Shown piece by piece: positions 1 through 10,091 of a DNA stretch of 64,000 bases. Numbering within the stretch: position 1 is the stretch's first letter; each line of letters opens with the position of its first letter. The notes below the pieces were generated by a model. The model was not told the origin of the DNA, ran no database searches, and was given only the letters and a program-made list of their open reading frames with translations. The position numbers and the translations under genes were made by a program. The stretch covers positions 97,056 to 161,055 of the forward strand of contig JAICDB010000001.1 in the NCBI GenBank assembly GCA_020063565.1, written 5' to 3'. Source of the DNA: Clostridiales bacterium (GTDB taxonomy: Bacteria; Bacillota; DSM-16504; Desulfitibacterales; JAICDB01).

Positions 1-552
1 TTGAATATTGCAAATTCTGCTTTAAAGGAATTGGATTTAAGAAATCAAGCAAAACCAATAATTAAAAAATTATCTCAAAAACATAACGAAACTGTTCATA
101 TGGTTGTTTTACGACAGGGTAAGGTTGTATATATTGAAAAGCAGGAAAGCGCTCAATCTATGCGCATTCATACGGAAATAGGTAAAAGATTGCCGGCGCA
201 CTGTACAGGAGTTGGAAAGGTGCTTTTGGCCTGGTTAGACCGCGAAGAAAGAAAGAAAATCATTGCAGAACACGGTTTACCAAAATTTACTTTAAATACA
301 ATTACGGATGAAGAAACTTTGGAAAGACATTTGGAGGAAATAAGGAAAAATGGTTATGCTATAGATAATGAAGAAATTGAAGAAGGGTTGAGATGTATTG
401 CAGCACCTATAAAGGATTACAGAGGTGAAGTTATTGCTGCCATAAGTATTGCCGGGCCTTCAATGCGTATGAGCTTAAATAAATTGGAAGAAATGGCACA
501 ATCCGTGAAGGAGGCTGCATTAGAAATATCGAAAGCTATAGGCTATAAATAA
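1..552 (+). CDS. IclR-family transcriptional regulator, C-terminal effector domain (5' end outside or at window edge)
   Basis: Protein has IclR effector-domain features (RLPAHCTGVGKVLLAWL, GYAIDNEEIEEGLRCIAAPI, AISIAGPSMRM); no HTH domain in the visible part. Confidence 0.9.
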   Translation: MNIANSALKELDLRNQAKPIIKKLSQKHNETVHMVVLRQGKVVYIEKQESAQSMRIHTEIGKRLPAHCTGVGKVLLAWLDREERKKIIAEHGLPKFTLNTITDEETLERHLEEIRKNGYAIDNEEIEEGLRCIAAPIKDYRGEVIAAISIAGPSMRMSLNKLEEMAQSVKEAALEISKAIGYK

Positions 553-607
553 TTTGTTGGTTTTTGCAAAATGAAGAATGGTAATTATGGCCAAATTTGG
601 CTGCATA

Positions 608-641
608 AAGCTGTATGGATTGATATTCCATGCAGCTTTTA
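608..641 (+). terminator. Rho-independent terminator after IclR gene
   Basis: AGCTGTATGGA-TTGATAT-TCCATGCAGCT followed by TTTTATTTAT (one G-T wobble). Confidence 0.75.
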
Positions 642-897
642 TTTATATCTGATAGTTAACCGTTGCTAAGCTATCGGATTCATTCATCCAAGGATGCTTC
701 GCAACTAACTTTTTGAACAGTATTCAATTATGTCGATGATTCTGTGGTTTTTAAATTGTTAATATGTATTTAAAGCTAAAAATATTAAAAAATTACTATT
801 AATTTTTAGAAAAAAGAAGGAATTTACTAGAGGATATAGAATATAATAAATAATAACAAACTAAGTTTGATAATGATGAACATAAAGAAAGAGGGGG

Positions 898-2013
898 GTG
901 AAATTGAAGAAAATTTGTAGAAAAAGAATCGAAAAATTGCAAAAGGAACTTATTATAAATGGTATTGATCTGGCTTTATTTACAGATAGAGAAAATCTAA
1001 TCTATTTTACGGGACTTACTCAAATTGAATGCATGGCTGTTTTGATACCGGCTTTGGGAGAGGCTACCATAGTATCTTTATGGCTCGACATTGATTATAT
1101 AAAAGAAAATAGTGGTATTGAAAATGTTAAGGGATATAAATTTCCTGCAAGTAATCTTGGTGAAAAGGTTGTACAAGTCATTAAAGAACTCGATATAATT
1201 AATCCTAAAATAGGTTTTGGTAAGTATTTTGTAGAATTTAGTGTTTACGAAGCCTTGAGAAAAGGAGTATCAGGGGCAGAATTTGTTAATGTCTCAGAAA
1301 CAGTATATAAAATACGGTCTATAAAAGACCCTGAAGAAGTAGAACATATTAAAAAAGCCTGTGATACTTTGATAAAAGGAATGGATGCTGCTATTGGTGC
1401 GGTAAAGGAAGGGGTAACTGAAGTTGATGTGCTTGCAGAGGCTGAATATGCCATGTGTAAGGCTGGTTCTGAAGGATCTAGTTTTAGAATGCAGGTTTTA
1501 ATAGGTAAGAGACAGTTATTGACACATCCATATGCAGAAAACAATAAAATTACTGGAAACGAAACGGTTGTGATTCATCTAGGTTCTACGTATAAAGGAT
1601 ATTGTGCAAAAATGTGCAGAACTGTTGCTTTGGGTAAGGTTCCGCAAGAAACAAAAGCGATTTATACTGTTCTATTGGAAGCGCAACAAGCGGCTATAAA
1701 ATCTTTAAAACCTTCTATATCGGTTAAAGAGGTATATCAAGCTGCCTATAATGTAATTGATAAGGCAGGGTATGCAAAATATTTTATAGATGATATAGGA
1801 CATGGAGTAGGGCTGAGACAATCAGAATTTTATCCTATTATTGGTAGGACACGTAACCACTATATCTATTCTGGAATGGTAGTTGACCTTATATTCCCTA
1901 CAATATACCACAAACAATATGGAGGTTCCAGAATAACGGACATGATTCATGTAACATCTGAAGGTCCAAAGCTGATGACTGATTATAGGAAGGATCTTAT
2001 TGAGATTAATTAA
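898..2013 (+). CDS. M24-family metallopeptidase (Xaa-Pro aminopeptidase / creatinase-like)
   Basis: Creatinase N-domain (RENLIYFTGLTQIECMAVLIP) plus M24 fold (GHGVGLRQSEFYPIIG, MVVDLIFP); upstream GGGGGG-rich RBS. Confidence 0.85.
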   Translation: MKLKKICRKRIEKLQKELIINGIDLALFTDRENLIYFTGLTQIECMAVLIPALGEATIVSLWLDIDYIKENSGIENVKGYKFPASNLGEKVVQVIKELDIINPKIGFGKYFVEFSVYEALRKGVSGAEFVNVSETVYKIRSIKDPEEVEHIKKACDTLIKGMDAAIGAVKEGVTEVDVLAEAEYAMCKAGSEGSSFRMQVLIGKRQLLTHPYAENNKITGNETVVIHLGSTYKGYCAKMCRTVALGKVPQETKAIYTVLLEAQQAAIKSLKPSISVKEVYQAAYNVIDKAGYAKYFIDDIGHGVGLRQSEFYPIIGRTRNHYIYSGMVVDLIFPTIYHKQYGGSRITDMIHVTSEGPKLMTDYRKDLIEIN

Positions 2014-2043
2014 TTACTATATTAAAAAAGAGGAGGGAAAACC

Positions 2044-2661
2044 ATGAGAATTGTCACAATGCTCGCTGAGGTAGACGAGCAAAAATGTATTGGCTGCAAG
2101 ATTTGCCAGAAAGTATGTCCTACACTTGCCATTGAAATTGTCAATAAGGTTTCGAAAATTGATGCTGAAAAATGCAGAGGATGCGGAAACTGCAACCAGC
2201 GCTGCCCTGAAGATGCAGTAAGTATGGTTAAAAGGGAGACGCCTGTAAAGGTTTTTGTTGATCCTGAGACTGTTGACAGGAAGAAAATCGAAGAAATGTG
2301 TGAGAAAGCAAGAATGAATCCCGAACAGATAGTTTGTTACTGCACTGCTACAAGAGCCGAGGAAGTTGCTGCAGCTATAATCAAGGGTGCTGATACTCCG
2401 GAAAAAATATCATTAGAAACAGGTGTAAGAACTGGATGTAAAGTTGAGTGTATTCAGCCTGTTTTAAGGCTTCTGGAAGCGGCAGGTATCCAGCCTGAAA
2501 GGCCGGACGGTTACCAGTGGTATGGTCGTACCCCCACTATTTGGGATATTCCCGAAGAAGTTAAACACAAGTATTCCAAAAGAGGATTTTACTTTGATGA
2601 AGATATCAAACTCCTGGATGAAGTTGCCAAAATTAAAAAGACCGGGAAGGAGGAACAATAA
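2044..2661 (+). CDS. Ferredoxin-type protein: two 4Fe-4S motifs plus BFD-like [2Fe-2S] domain
   Basis: CIGCKICQKVCP and CRGCGNCNQRCP, then CYCTATRAEEVAAAI...GVRTGCKVEC; AGGAGGG RBS. Confidence 0.85.
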   Translation: MRIVTMLAEVDEQKCIGCKICQKVCPTLAIEIVNKVSKIDAEKCRGCGNCNQRCPEDAVSMVKRETPVKVFVDPETVDRKKIEEMCEKARMNPEQIVCYCTATRAEEVAAAIIKGADTPEKISLETGVRTGCKVECIQPVLRLLEAAGIQPERPDGYQWYGRTPTIWDIPEEVKHKYSKRGFYFDEDIKLLDEVAKIKKTGKEEQ

Positions 2662-4094
2662 TGAGAAAACCTATAACACCTATGAAGCCAAGAGTTTCCC
2701 AGTACGGTGTTGATCCCAAGTATGTGACAAAGAGAATGGCGGAATATCCTGAAATGACTTCCGTGATGCTGAAGGATCTCTTTCCGGATACTCCCGATGT
2801 AATTTACCCTAGTGAAAAAGGAATCAGTGCGGTAAGGGAAGCTGCTGAAAAAGCTTTGGAAAATGTAGATATGAGTATGATTAAGCCCGGGGATTCTGTA
2901 AATGTTTGTGCATCTCACCATGGGTTTACTCTTTTAGGCGGAGAGCCATATGCTGAGTTATTAAAAACTGTACGAGACGTAATAGCAGAAAGAACCGGAA
3001 CCGAAAATATCAGGTTAAGGGCCGGAGTTGGCTTAAGGTTTAGAGAAACAGAGGAATATATCAAATCCTTCGGTTTAGATAAACACTATAAAGGAAAAGC
3101 CAAAGGAGTAGCTCCGGTAGATGAAGGGATTCCTATTGAAACTGAAATAGGAACCCTTTATGGAATTAAAGCAATTTACGATGCGGATTGGATAGTACAT
3201 GTTCACAACAGTGACGTTAGGGAGGTCCACTTCCACCGTCAGGTAGACAGAGCGGTTAAACCCTTTGGAATGTCTTATGCACGGATTGAGACACGATCAA
3301 CTTATCATCAAAACTTGGGGCCAAGGGGAGCTAACTTTACGGCACGGGCAATTTTTGCTTCTGATTTTGTACAGAGCAAATTTGCCTTTACCGCCTTTTT
3401 AGAAATGTCACCTGTTGGAGTGGTGAGCGTAGATGCTGACAATGATCTCTATGCATTAAATGACAGGTTGACTGTCAGCGGTTGTAAATACTATGGAAAA
3501 ATCATGACCCTTATGGGAGAAATAGATGAATGTATAGTAGGTTTAGATTTTCCGTGTCCTGTACCGTATGTTTTTGCTGCCGGAGTAATTTATGCAAACT
3601 TTGCAGGTGCAAATGTAGACCTCTTTGACCTGGATGGTTCTTTGCCACCATATACATGGTATACAGAAGCTTTTTATGGTAAGGACGGAAAGCCTTTAGT
3701 TGACAATGCACCTCCTGTAAATCCGGCCATTAAAATGGTAGTCCACAATTATGCATGGGGCGGTTACCCAAGTGCTTTCTTCTCAGAGCATGCCCCCACA
3801 ATAGTAGTTGGTCGTGAACAAGCAGATTTATTGAACAGGGATCCCCAAAATCTTGACTACATGAAACATGCAGTAATTGCTGATGAACTGGATACAGCGA
3901 TGAAGTTTGCCTATGAAGTAAGTGGTACAGATAAAGTAATTATATTTGACGGGGCAGTTGGAGGGGTAAATGTCAGTGAAAGCCTTGGCAAATTATTGCA
4001 TGAGAAAGCTCCCGCAGTAAGTGAAAAAGTGGATAAGGAATTGCTGCCCAAGTGGTTGAGACAGAGGGGAATTGACCCGGAGACAATTAAATAA
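2661..4094 (+). CDS. DUF2088 / LarA-like (lactate-racemase-fold) protein, putative nickel-pincer-nucleotide enzyme
   Basis: Start codon overlaps the stop of the Fe-S gene (TAATG). Family call from overall resemblance to DUF2088 proteins and from larB/larC homologs nearby; the sequence is divergent from canonical LarA. Confidence 0.55.
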   Translation: MRKPITPMKPRVSQYGVDPKYVTKRMAEYPEMTSVMLKDLFPDTPDVIYPSEKGISAVREAAEKALENVDMSMIKPGDSVNVCASHHGFTLLGGEPYAELLKTVRDVIAERTGTENIRLRAGVGLRFRETEEYIKSFGLDKHYKGKAKGVAPVDEGIPIETEIGTLYGIKAIYDADWIVHVHNSDVREVHFHRQVDRAVKPFGMSYARIETRSTYHQNLGPRGANFTARAIFASDFVQSKFAFTAFLEMSPVGVVSVDADNDLYALNDRLTVSGCKYYGKIMTLMGEIDECIVGLDFPCPVPYVFAAGVIYANFAGANVDLFDLDGSLPPYTWYTEAFYGKDGKPLVDNAPPVNPAIKMVVHNYAWGGYPSAFFSEHAPTIVVGREQADLLNRDPQNLDYMKHAVIADELDTAMKFAYEVSGTDKVIIFDGAVGGVNVSESLGKLLHEKAPAVSEKVDKELLPKWLRQRGIDPETIK

Positions 4095-4151
4095 TTTAGA
4101 GTACTTTTAGGGCCTCCACCCTGTAAATTAATATTTAAGGGGGTTAAACAA

Positions 4152-5420
4152 ATGAATCCGGAAGTTTCTATGAAAAAAGCGGAAATAAAAAATGAACGTT
4201 TTGAAAAGGGACCAGGAATTGCTGAAGGGTTAAGGGATTTACCCAAGTATATAAATGCCAAAACTATTACCGCCGGTACCGTTGCAGCCATTTTCGGCTG
4301 TACCGGTCCTGCTTTACTGGTAATCAACGCTGCTACAAATGGAGGCCTTACCCAGGTTCAGGCCATCTCATGGTTATTTTCAATATATTTTTTCGGCGGG
4401 TTGATCAGTATTTTTCTCGCTTTGCGTTACAAACAACCAATTAACGGGGCATACTCGATTCCGGCGGCAGTGATGATGATCAGTGCAATGAAATATTTTT
4501 CCGTTTACGAGGCAGCAGGGGCATACTTTATTGCCGGTTTGATAGTGTTAGTACTGGGATTATCGGGACTCATCGGTAAAGTAATGCGCTGGTTGCCCCT
4601 TCCAATAGTGATGGCAATGATTGCAGGGGCAATGATTCGCTTTGGTACCGGAATTATTTCATCTACGGAAAAAGCTCCTGTAATGGGAATTGCTGCCTTA
4701 CTGGGATTCCTTGTTCTGCCAAGGATCACCAAAAAGATACCACCCGTTCTGGGAGCTCTCATACTGGGAATTATTGCTGCTGCCATCACCGGAGGCTTAA
4801 ATTGGAGTGATGTCGACTACAGTTTTATTGCCCCACAGGTACTGGTGCCGCAATTTAGTATTGACGCACTGTTATCAATTGCCATCCCGCTGGCCATTCT
4901 CGTAATGGGTGCGGAGAATGCTCAGGCTACAGGGGTTTTGATATCGCAGGGATACCAACCTCCAATCAACGCCATGACTATCATCAGTGGTATTGGCGGT
5001 ATGGTAACTTCTTTCTTTGGCGGGCATAATGCCAATATTGCAGGACCAATGACTGCAATCTGCTCTTCCGAGGAAGCAGGTGATGATAAAGAAGGCCGTT
5101 ATGCTGCCACAGTAATTAACGGTATTCTGTTTGGTGGCTTCGGACTTGTAGCCAGCCTTGCAGTAGCCTTTGTTTCTGGATTGCCAAAATCTTTGATTGG
5201 TATTGTAGCTGGGCTGGCTATGATCGGGGTCTTATTGAGTGCTTTCCAGGAGGCATTTGGACCTAAAAAATTTAAGACAGGTGCATTCTTTTCCTTAATA
5301 ATTGCCATGAGTGGAATAACAATTTTAAAGGTAAGTGCACCTTTCTGGGCCCTGGTAGGCGGTGTTATTGTTTCCTACCTGGTTGAGCCCAATGATTTTA
5401 AAAAAGAACAGTCCGCTTAA
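4152..5420 (+). CDS. BenE-like benzoate/H+ symporter family membrane protein
   Basis: Polytopic membrane protein; BenE-like patterns (QAISWLFSIYFFGGLISIFLALRYKQPINGAYSIPAA, MVTSFFGGHNANIAGPMTAICSS). Confidence 0.85.
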   Translation: MNPEVSMKKAEIKNERFEKGPGIAEGLRDLPKYINAKTITAGTVAAIFGCTGPALLVINAATNGGLTQVQAISWLFSIYFFGGLISIFLALRYKQPINGAYSIPAAVMMISAMKYFSVYEAAGAYFIAGLIVLVLGLSGLIGKVMRWLPLPIVMAMIAGAMIRFGTGIISSTEKAPVMGIAALLGFLVLPRITKKIPPVLGALILGIIAAAITGGLNWSDVDYSFIAPQVLVPQFSIDALLSIAIPLAILVMGAENAQATGVLISQGYQPPINAMTIISGIGGMVTSFFGGHNANIAGPMTAICSSEEAGDDKEGRYAATVINGILFGGFGLVASLAVAFVSGLPKSLIGIVAGLAMIGVLLSAFQEAFGPKKFKTGAFFSLIIAMSGITILKVSAPFWALVGGVIVSYLVEPNDFKKEQSA

Positions 5421-5525
5421 GCTAACTAATTTAAATACTTAAGCTGATTAATAAAATATTAGAAAATTTCAAAGCAGGGTAAGGAGGCCTTACCCACTTT
5501 TTTATAAAACAAGGGGGTATCAGAA

Positions 5526-6338
5526 ATGCATAACCCTGGAATTGATATCAGAGATATAGTATTTAAAAGGATTAAAGATAAAGAAGTCACAGCTCAAATA
5601 ACTGTTGAAAGAGATGGAATCATAGCAGGAAGCAAAAATGCGCGAAAAAAACTTGAAGAACTTGCAGTCAACATCGATTTCCTTGCAGAAGATGGCCAGG
5701 AAGTTTGCAAAGGTGAAACAATCGCTAAATTTAAAGGAAATCCCAGGCAGATTACAACTGCAGAAGATGTGGTCATGGGGAATCTTACTAAACCATCAGG
5801 TATAGCAACAGCTTCTAGGAAGGCTACAGAATTAGCCGCCGGTAAAATCAGGGTAGTTTCCGGGGCTTGGAAGAAGATGCCCTTAGAGATAAAACAGGTG
5901 GTTAGGGATGCAATTAAAGTGGGAGGGGTTTCCATACGAATCGCAGATACTCCCTTTGTCTATCTTGATAAGAACTATGTCCGTATTTTTGGCGGAATAA
6001 AGGCCGCATTGGAAGCCGCCTCCCAACTGCCTGAACGCTTAAAAGCCATACAATTAAGAGGAGAAACCGGCGACATACGCTGGGAAGCAAAAGAAGCGGT
6101 TGCAGGCGGAGCCCATATCCTTATGGTTGATACGGGTAATGTTGAAGACGCAATAGAAACCATAGAGACATTGAAAACAATGGGTATTAGAGAAGGAAAA
6201 CAAGTAGCCTTTGCCGGTGGAGTTAAAATTCCTGATATACCAAAATATGCCGAATTAGGAATTGACATACTTGATATCGGTACTCAAATTATTGATGCAC
6301 CCCTTTTAGACATGAAAATGGATGTAATAAGTTCCTGA
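5526..6338 (+). CDS. Nicotinate-nucleotide pyrophosphorylase (quinolinate phosphoribosyltransferase)-like protein, NadC/ModD superfamily
   Basis: Type-II PRTase-like pattern (AEDVVMGNLTKPSGIATASRKATELA, FAGGVKIPDIPKYAELGIDILDIGTQIIDAP). Confidence 0.75.
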   Translation: MHNPGIDIRDIVFKRIKDKEVTAQITVERDGIIAGSKNARKKLEELAVNIDFLAEDGQEVCKGETIAKFKGNPRQITTAEDVVMGNLTKPSGIATASRKATELAAGKIRVVSGAWKKMPLEIKQVVRDAIKVGGVSIRIADTPFVYLDKNYVRIFGGIKAALEAASQLPERLKAIQLRGETGDIRWEAKEAVAGGAHILMVDTGNVEDAIETIETLKTMGIREGKQVAFAGGVKIPDIPKYAELGIDILDIGTQIIDAPLLDMKMDVISS

Positions 6339-6350
6339 GGAGTTGGTACT

Positions 6351-7241
6351 ATGGACTTAAATCTACTTGAAAAAACCGAACTCTGGATTGAAAACTTAAA
6401 ATTAAAAAGCGCCAATCTAAATGAAATAGCAGAAGTAGTAGCAGAAGTTTTACAGTTGCCGCGAGATAAGGTGCTTGTTGTAGATGTCAGAGAAAACCAT
6501 ATAACACTTGATATTCTTCAGCAGCAAATAGAAGCGGAAAAGTTTTTTGGTAAAAAGAAGCAACTCCTTGGTGCTCTGGCAGAAGTGCCCGGTGTGGAAA
6601 TCTTTCCGGATACTGATATCCACTCGGATGGGATACTGGGTTCCATTGCACTGGATGAAGCAGAGGCCGCAAAGGCTCTGGAAAACACTAGAAGAATTCG
6701 TACGGAAATAAATTCTATGATTAAAAAGAGGGTCATAGTTTTTCCTACCGGCTTTGAAGTCAAAAGGGGTATGATCAAGGATACAAATACTCCGCTAATC
6801 CGAAAAGAATTGGAAAAGGAAGGCTTCAGGGTCAGCACGGGAGAAGTTCTCGATGATGATATTGAACTAATAGCAGGAAAGATGAGAAGAGCTATTAATG
6901 AAGGATTTGGAGTGATTATTACAACGGGAGGAATCGGGGCTGAAGATAAGGATAAAACCGTGGAAGGTATTCTAAAAATTGACCCTGAGGCTGCAACACC
7001 ATATATAGTTAAGTTTCAAAAAGGCACAGGTCGTCATAAAAAAGATGGTGTAAGAATTGGTGTTGGTCAGACCGGTACTACGTTCATTATTGCTTTACCT
7101 GGACCAAATGATGAGGTTAAAGTATCTCTCGATGTTTTGATAAAAGCATTAAAGGACGGAGTATCCAAACAGCAATTAGCCAATAAACTGGCAGAAGTTT
7201 TAAGGGATAAATTAAGACATAAATGTAAGCATTTTCATTAA
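6351..7241 (+). CDS. MoaB/Mog/CinA-type molybdopterin-binding-domain protein
   Basis: MoCF_biosynth pattern (VIVFPTGFEVKRGMIKDTNTPLIRKELEKEGF... VIITTGGIGAEDKDKTVEGI...IALPGPNDEV). Confidence 0.75.
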   Translation: MDLNLLEKTELWIENLKLKSANLNEIAEVVAEVLQLPRDKVLVVDVRENHITLDILQQQIEAEKFFGKKKQLLGALAEVPGVEIFPDTDIHSDGILGSIALDEAEAAKALENTRRIRTEINSMIKKRVIVFPTGFEVKRGMIKDTNTPLIRKELEKEGFRVSTGEVLDDDIELIAGKMRRAINEGFGVIITTGGIGAEDKDKTVEGILKIDPEAATPYIVKFQKGTGRHKKDGVRIGVGQTGTTFIIALPGPNDEVKVSLDVLIKALKDGVSKQQLANKLAEVLRDKLRHKCKHFH

Positions 7242-7265
7242 CCTACTGTAAATAGGAGGGAAATT

Positions 7266-8051
7266 ATGGAGCAAAAACAGATTAAAAAAGCTGCAGACCT
7301 ATTATATGAAGCTCAAAAAAAATTACAACCCATTGGGCCCTTAACTGAAAAATATCCTGATATTACAGTTGATGAAGCATACAAGGTTCAGTTGATAAAT
7401 GTTAATAGAAGGGTAACAGAAGGAGAAAAAATTGTTGGTAAAAAAATTGGCTTAACAAGTAGGGCGATGCAGAAAATGTTGGGGGTTCCGGAACCGGACT
7501 ACGGTCATTTGCTTGATGCCATGGTTGGAGAGGAAGAGTTACCTATTAAGCTTTCCAGTTTGCTTCAGCCGAAGGTAGAAGCTGAAATTGCATTTATTTT
7601 GAAGGATGAACTAAAAGGCCCCGGTGTAACGTTATCTAAAGTGTTGCAGGCAACAGAAGGCGTTATACCTGCCTTTGAGATTATAGATAGCAGGGTTAAA
7701 GACTGGAAAATAAAAATTCAGGATACCATAGCAGACAATGCTTCCAGTGCCATGGTCATTCTGGGGAGTGAGATTGTTCCAGTTAACAATATCAACCTGA
7801 AGTATGTTGGTTTAGTTCTGGAAAAGAATGGACGCATCATTGACACTGCGGCAGGAGCAGCAGTTCTGGGCCATCCGGCTCTCGCTGTGGCATGGCTTGC
7901 CAATAAACTGGCGCAGTACGATATTTCCTTGAAACCGGGAGAAATCATTTTATCAGGTTCTCTAACCAGCGCTTATGAAGTAACTGGAAATGATGTTTTC
8001 ACAGCGACTTTTGGCGGACTGGGGCAGGTCAAATCGATATTTGCAGAATAA
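7266..8051 (+). CDS. 2-oxopent-4-enoate hydratase / 4-oxalocrotonate decarboxylase family
   Basis: MhpD/DmpE/H-type pattern (KIVGKKIGLTSRAMQKMLGVPEPDYGHLLDAM, PKVEAEIAFIL, GHPALAVAWLANKLAQY, LKPGEIILSGSLT). Confidence 0.92.
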   Translation: MEQKQIKKAADLLYEAQKKLQPIGPLTEKYPDITVDEAYKVQLINVNRRVTEGEKIVGKKIGLTSRAMQKMLGVPEPDYGHLLDAMVGEEELPIKLSSLLQPKVEAEIAFILKDELKGPGVTLSKVLQATEGVIPAFEIIDSRVKDWKIKIQDTIADNASSAMVILGSEIVPVNNINLKYVGLVLEKNGRIIDTAAGAAVLGHPALAVAWLANKLAQYDISLKPGEIILSGSLTSAYEVTGNDVFTATFGGLGQVKSIFAE

Positions 8052-8071
8052 CTTAAGGGAGTGATGAGTTA

Positions 8072-8959
8072 ATGAAAAAGAAAATAAAAGCAGCCATTAT
8101 CGGCCCAGGTAACATAGGAATGGACCTGATGTTTAAATTAATGGAAAGTGAGTATATTGAACTGGATACCGTGGTAGGTATCGTACCCGAGTCCGAAGGT
8201 CTGGCGCTTGCAAGAAAGAAAGGATTTAACACTTCCCATGAAGGGATCAAATCTATACTTGGCAATAAAGAAATTAAGATAGTTTTTGATGCAACGGGAG
8301 CTAAGCCTCACTTAATGCATGCTCCACTTTTAAAAGAAGATGGGAAAATAGCAATTGACCTCACCCCTGCAGCGGTAGGTCCCTATGTAGCTCCAACAGT
8401 TAATTTGGATGAGCACCTTGACAGCCCTAATGTAAACATGATTACTTGCGGTGGGCAGGCAACAATCCCAATAGTTGCTGCAATAAATCAGGTGGCTGAT
8501 GTAGAGTATGCTGAAATTGTGGCAACTATAAGCAGTAAGAGTGCCGGTCCGGGCACCAGACAAAATATAGATGAGTTTACTCAAACAACTGCTAAAGCAT
8601 TACAAGTTGTTGGGGGAGCAGAAAGAGGAAAAGCAATTATTATATTGAATCCGGCAGAACCACCAATTATGATGAGGGATACTATCTATACAAAAGTTAA
8701 AAATCCAGATGAAAAGAAAATTAGAGAAGCAGTTGAAAATATGGTGGCAAAGGTTCAGCAACACGTGCCAGGTTATCGTTTGAAAGTACCTCCCATTGTT
8801 GAAGGAGATAAGGTAACTACCATGGTGGAAGTTGAGGGTGCCGGTCATTACTTACCAAAGTATTCTGGGAATCTTGATATAGAGACAGCATCTGCTAAAG
8901 CTGTAGGAGAGAGAATAGCAAAGAAACTGTTGGAAGATGCAGTGGAGGAGGTATTATAA
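8072..8959 (+). CDS. mhpF: Acetaldehyde dehydrogenase (acetylating), MhpF/DmpF type
   Basis: [35 protein letters not shown] (catalytic Cys); [23 protein letters not shown]. Confidence 0.95.
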   Translation: MKKKIKAAIIGPGNIGMDLMFKLMESEYIELDTVVGIVPESEGLALARKKGFNTSHEGIKSILGNKEIKIVFDATGAKPHLMHAPLLKEDGKIAIDLTPAAVGPYVAPTVNLDEHLDSPNVNMITCGGQATIPIVAAINQVADVEYAEIVATISSKSAGPGTRQNIDEFTQTTAKALQVVGGAERGKAIIILNPAEPPIMMRDTIYTKVKNPDEKKIREAVENMVAKVQQHVPGYRLKVPPIVEGDKVTTMVEVEGAGHYLPKYSGNLDIETASAKAVGERIAKKLLEDAVEEVL

Positions 8960-9973
8960 ATGAAAAGACATATCCGGATAGTTGATACTACATTAAGAGA
9001 TGGAATGCATGCAGTAAGTCACCAGTTTACTCCTGACGATATGGCTGAAATTGCAAAAGGTCTGGATGAAGCGGGAATTGATACCATTGAAATCGGCCAT
9101 GGTGATGGTCTTGGAGGTTCATCATTTCAGTACGGCTTTGCAAAAGCAACTGATGAAGAATATCTTAAAGCGGTTTCAAGTGTTCTAAAAAATGCAAAAT
9201 TAGATGTTTTACTGCTACCGGGAATAGGAACTAAGAAAGAACTAGAATTGGCTGCAAAATACAACGCTAAAGTGGCGCGTGTAGCAACTCATGTTACGGA
9301 AGCCGATATAGGAGAACAGCATATTAAGCTGGCTAAAGAGTTAGGTATGGAAGCAATAGGGTTTTTAATGATGTCTCATATGGTGTCGCCTGAAAAAGTA
9401 GTTGAACAAGCAAAGCTCTTTGAAAGCTACGGTGCAGATAAGGTTTATATAACAGATTCAGCGGGAGCAATGACACCCAAGGATGTAACGGCACGCATTA
9501 AAGCTGTAAAAGAGGCGGTTTCCATTCCGGTTGGACACCATGCTCATAACAATTTGAGTCTGGCTATGGCCAACTCCTTAGCAGCCATTGAAGCAGGTGC
9601 AGATATGGTTGACGGTACCTGCAAAGGACTTGGTGCAGGAGCCGGTAACACTCAGACAGAAGTACTGGTTGCCGTATTGGACAAATTGGGATATGAGACG
9701 GGAGTAGACCTCTATAAAATAATGGATGTTGCAGATGATATTGTAGCTCCTAAAATGAAAAGACCTCAGGTAATAGATAAGAACTCCCTGAGCATCGGTT
9801 ATGCCGGAGTTTACGGTAGTTTTCTCCTCCACTCCCTACGAGCTGCTGAGAAGTTCGGCGTAGATGCAAGGGATATATTAGTGGAGTTAGGTAAACGTAA
9901 AACTGTTGGCGGTCAGGAGGATATGATTGTGGATGTGGCGTACGAGTTGAGCCAAAAAAAAGAAGCAATTTAG
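8960..9973 (+). CDS. mhpE: 4-hydroxy-2-oxovalerate aldolase
   Basis: VDTTLRDGMHAVSHQFT; IEIGHGDGLGGSSFQYGF; YITDSAGAMTP; GHHAHNNLSLAMANSLAAIEAGADMVDGTCKGLGAGAGN. Confidence 0.96.
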   Translation: MKRHIRIVDTTLRDGMHAVSHQFTPDDMAEIAKGLDEAGIDTIEIGHGDGLGGSSFQYGFAKATDEEYLKAVSSVLKNAKLDVLLLPGIGTKKELELAAKYNAKVARVATHVTEADIGEQHIKLAKELGMEAIGFLMMSHMVSPEKVVEQAKLFESYGADKVYITDSAGAMTPKDVTARIKAVKEAVSIPVGHHAHNNLSLAMANSLAAIEAGADMVDGTCKGLGAGAGNTQTEVLVAVLDKLGYETGVDLYKIMDVADDIVAPKMKRPQVIDKNSLSIGYAGVYGSFLLHSLRAAEKFGVDARDILVELGKRKTVGGQEDMIVDVAYELSQKKEAI

Positions 9974-9998
9974 GAGCAACTTTATTTATGTATTGAGA

Positions 9999-10028
9999 TA
10001 CCTAACCTGAAAAGGTTAGGTGTCTTTT
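9999..10028 (+). terminator. Rho-independent terminator separating the aldolase operon from larBC
   Basis: ATACCTAACCT-GAAA-AGGTTAGGTGT then CTTTTTC. Confidence 0.85.
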
Positions 10029-10091
10029 TCTCGTTTTTTCAGTTATAATGTTATTTGGAGTGTAAATAGTACCAAAAAAAGGGTGAATGCA

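Noticed and set aside
2044-9973. Classical aerobic meta-cleavage operon
   Set aside because: No extradiol dioxygenase, ring-hydroxylating oxygenase or hydroxymuconic semialdehyde hydrolase/dehydrogenase found in any frame here.
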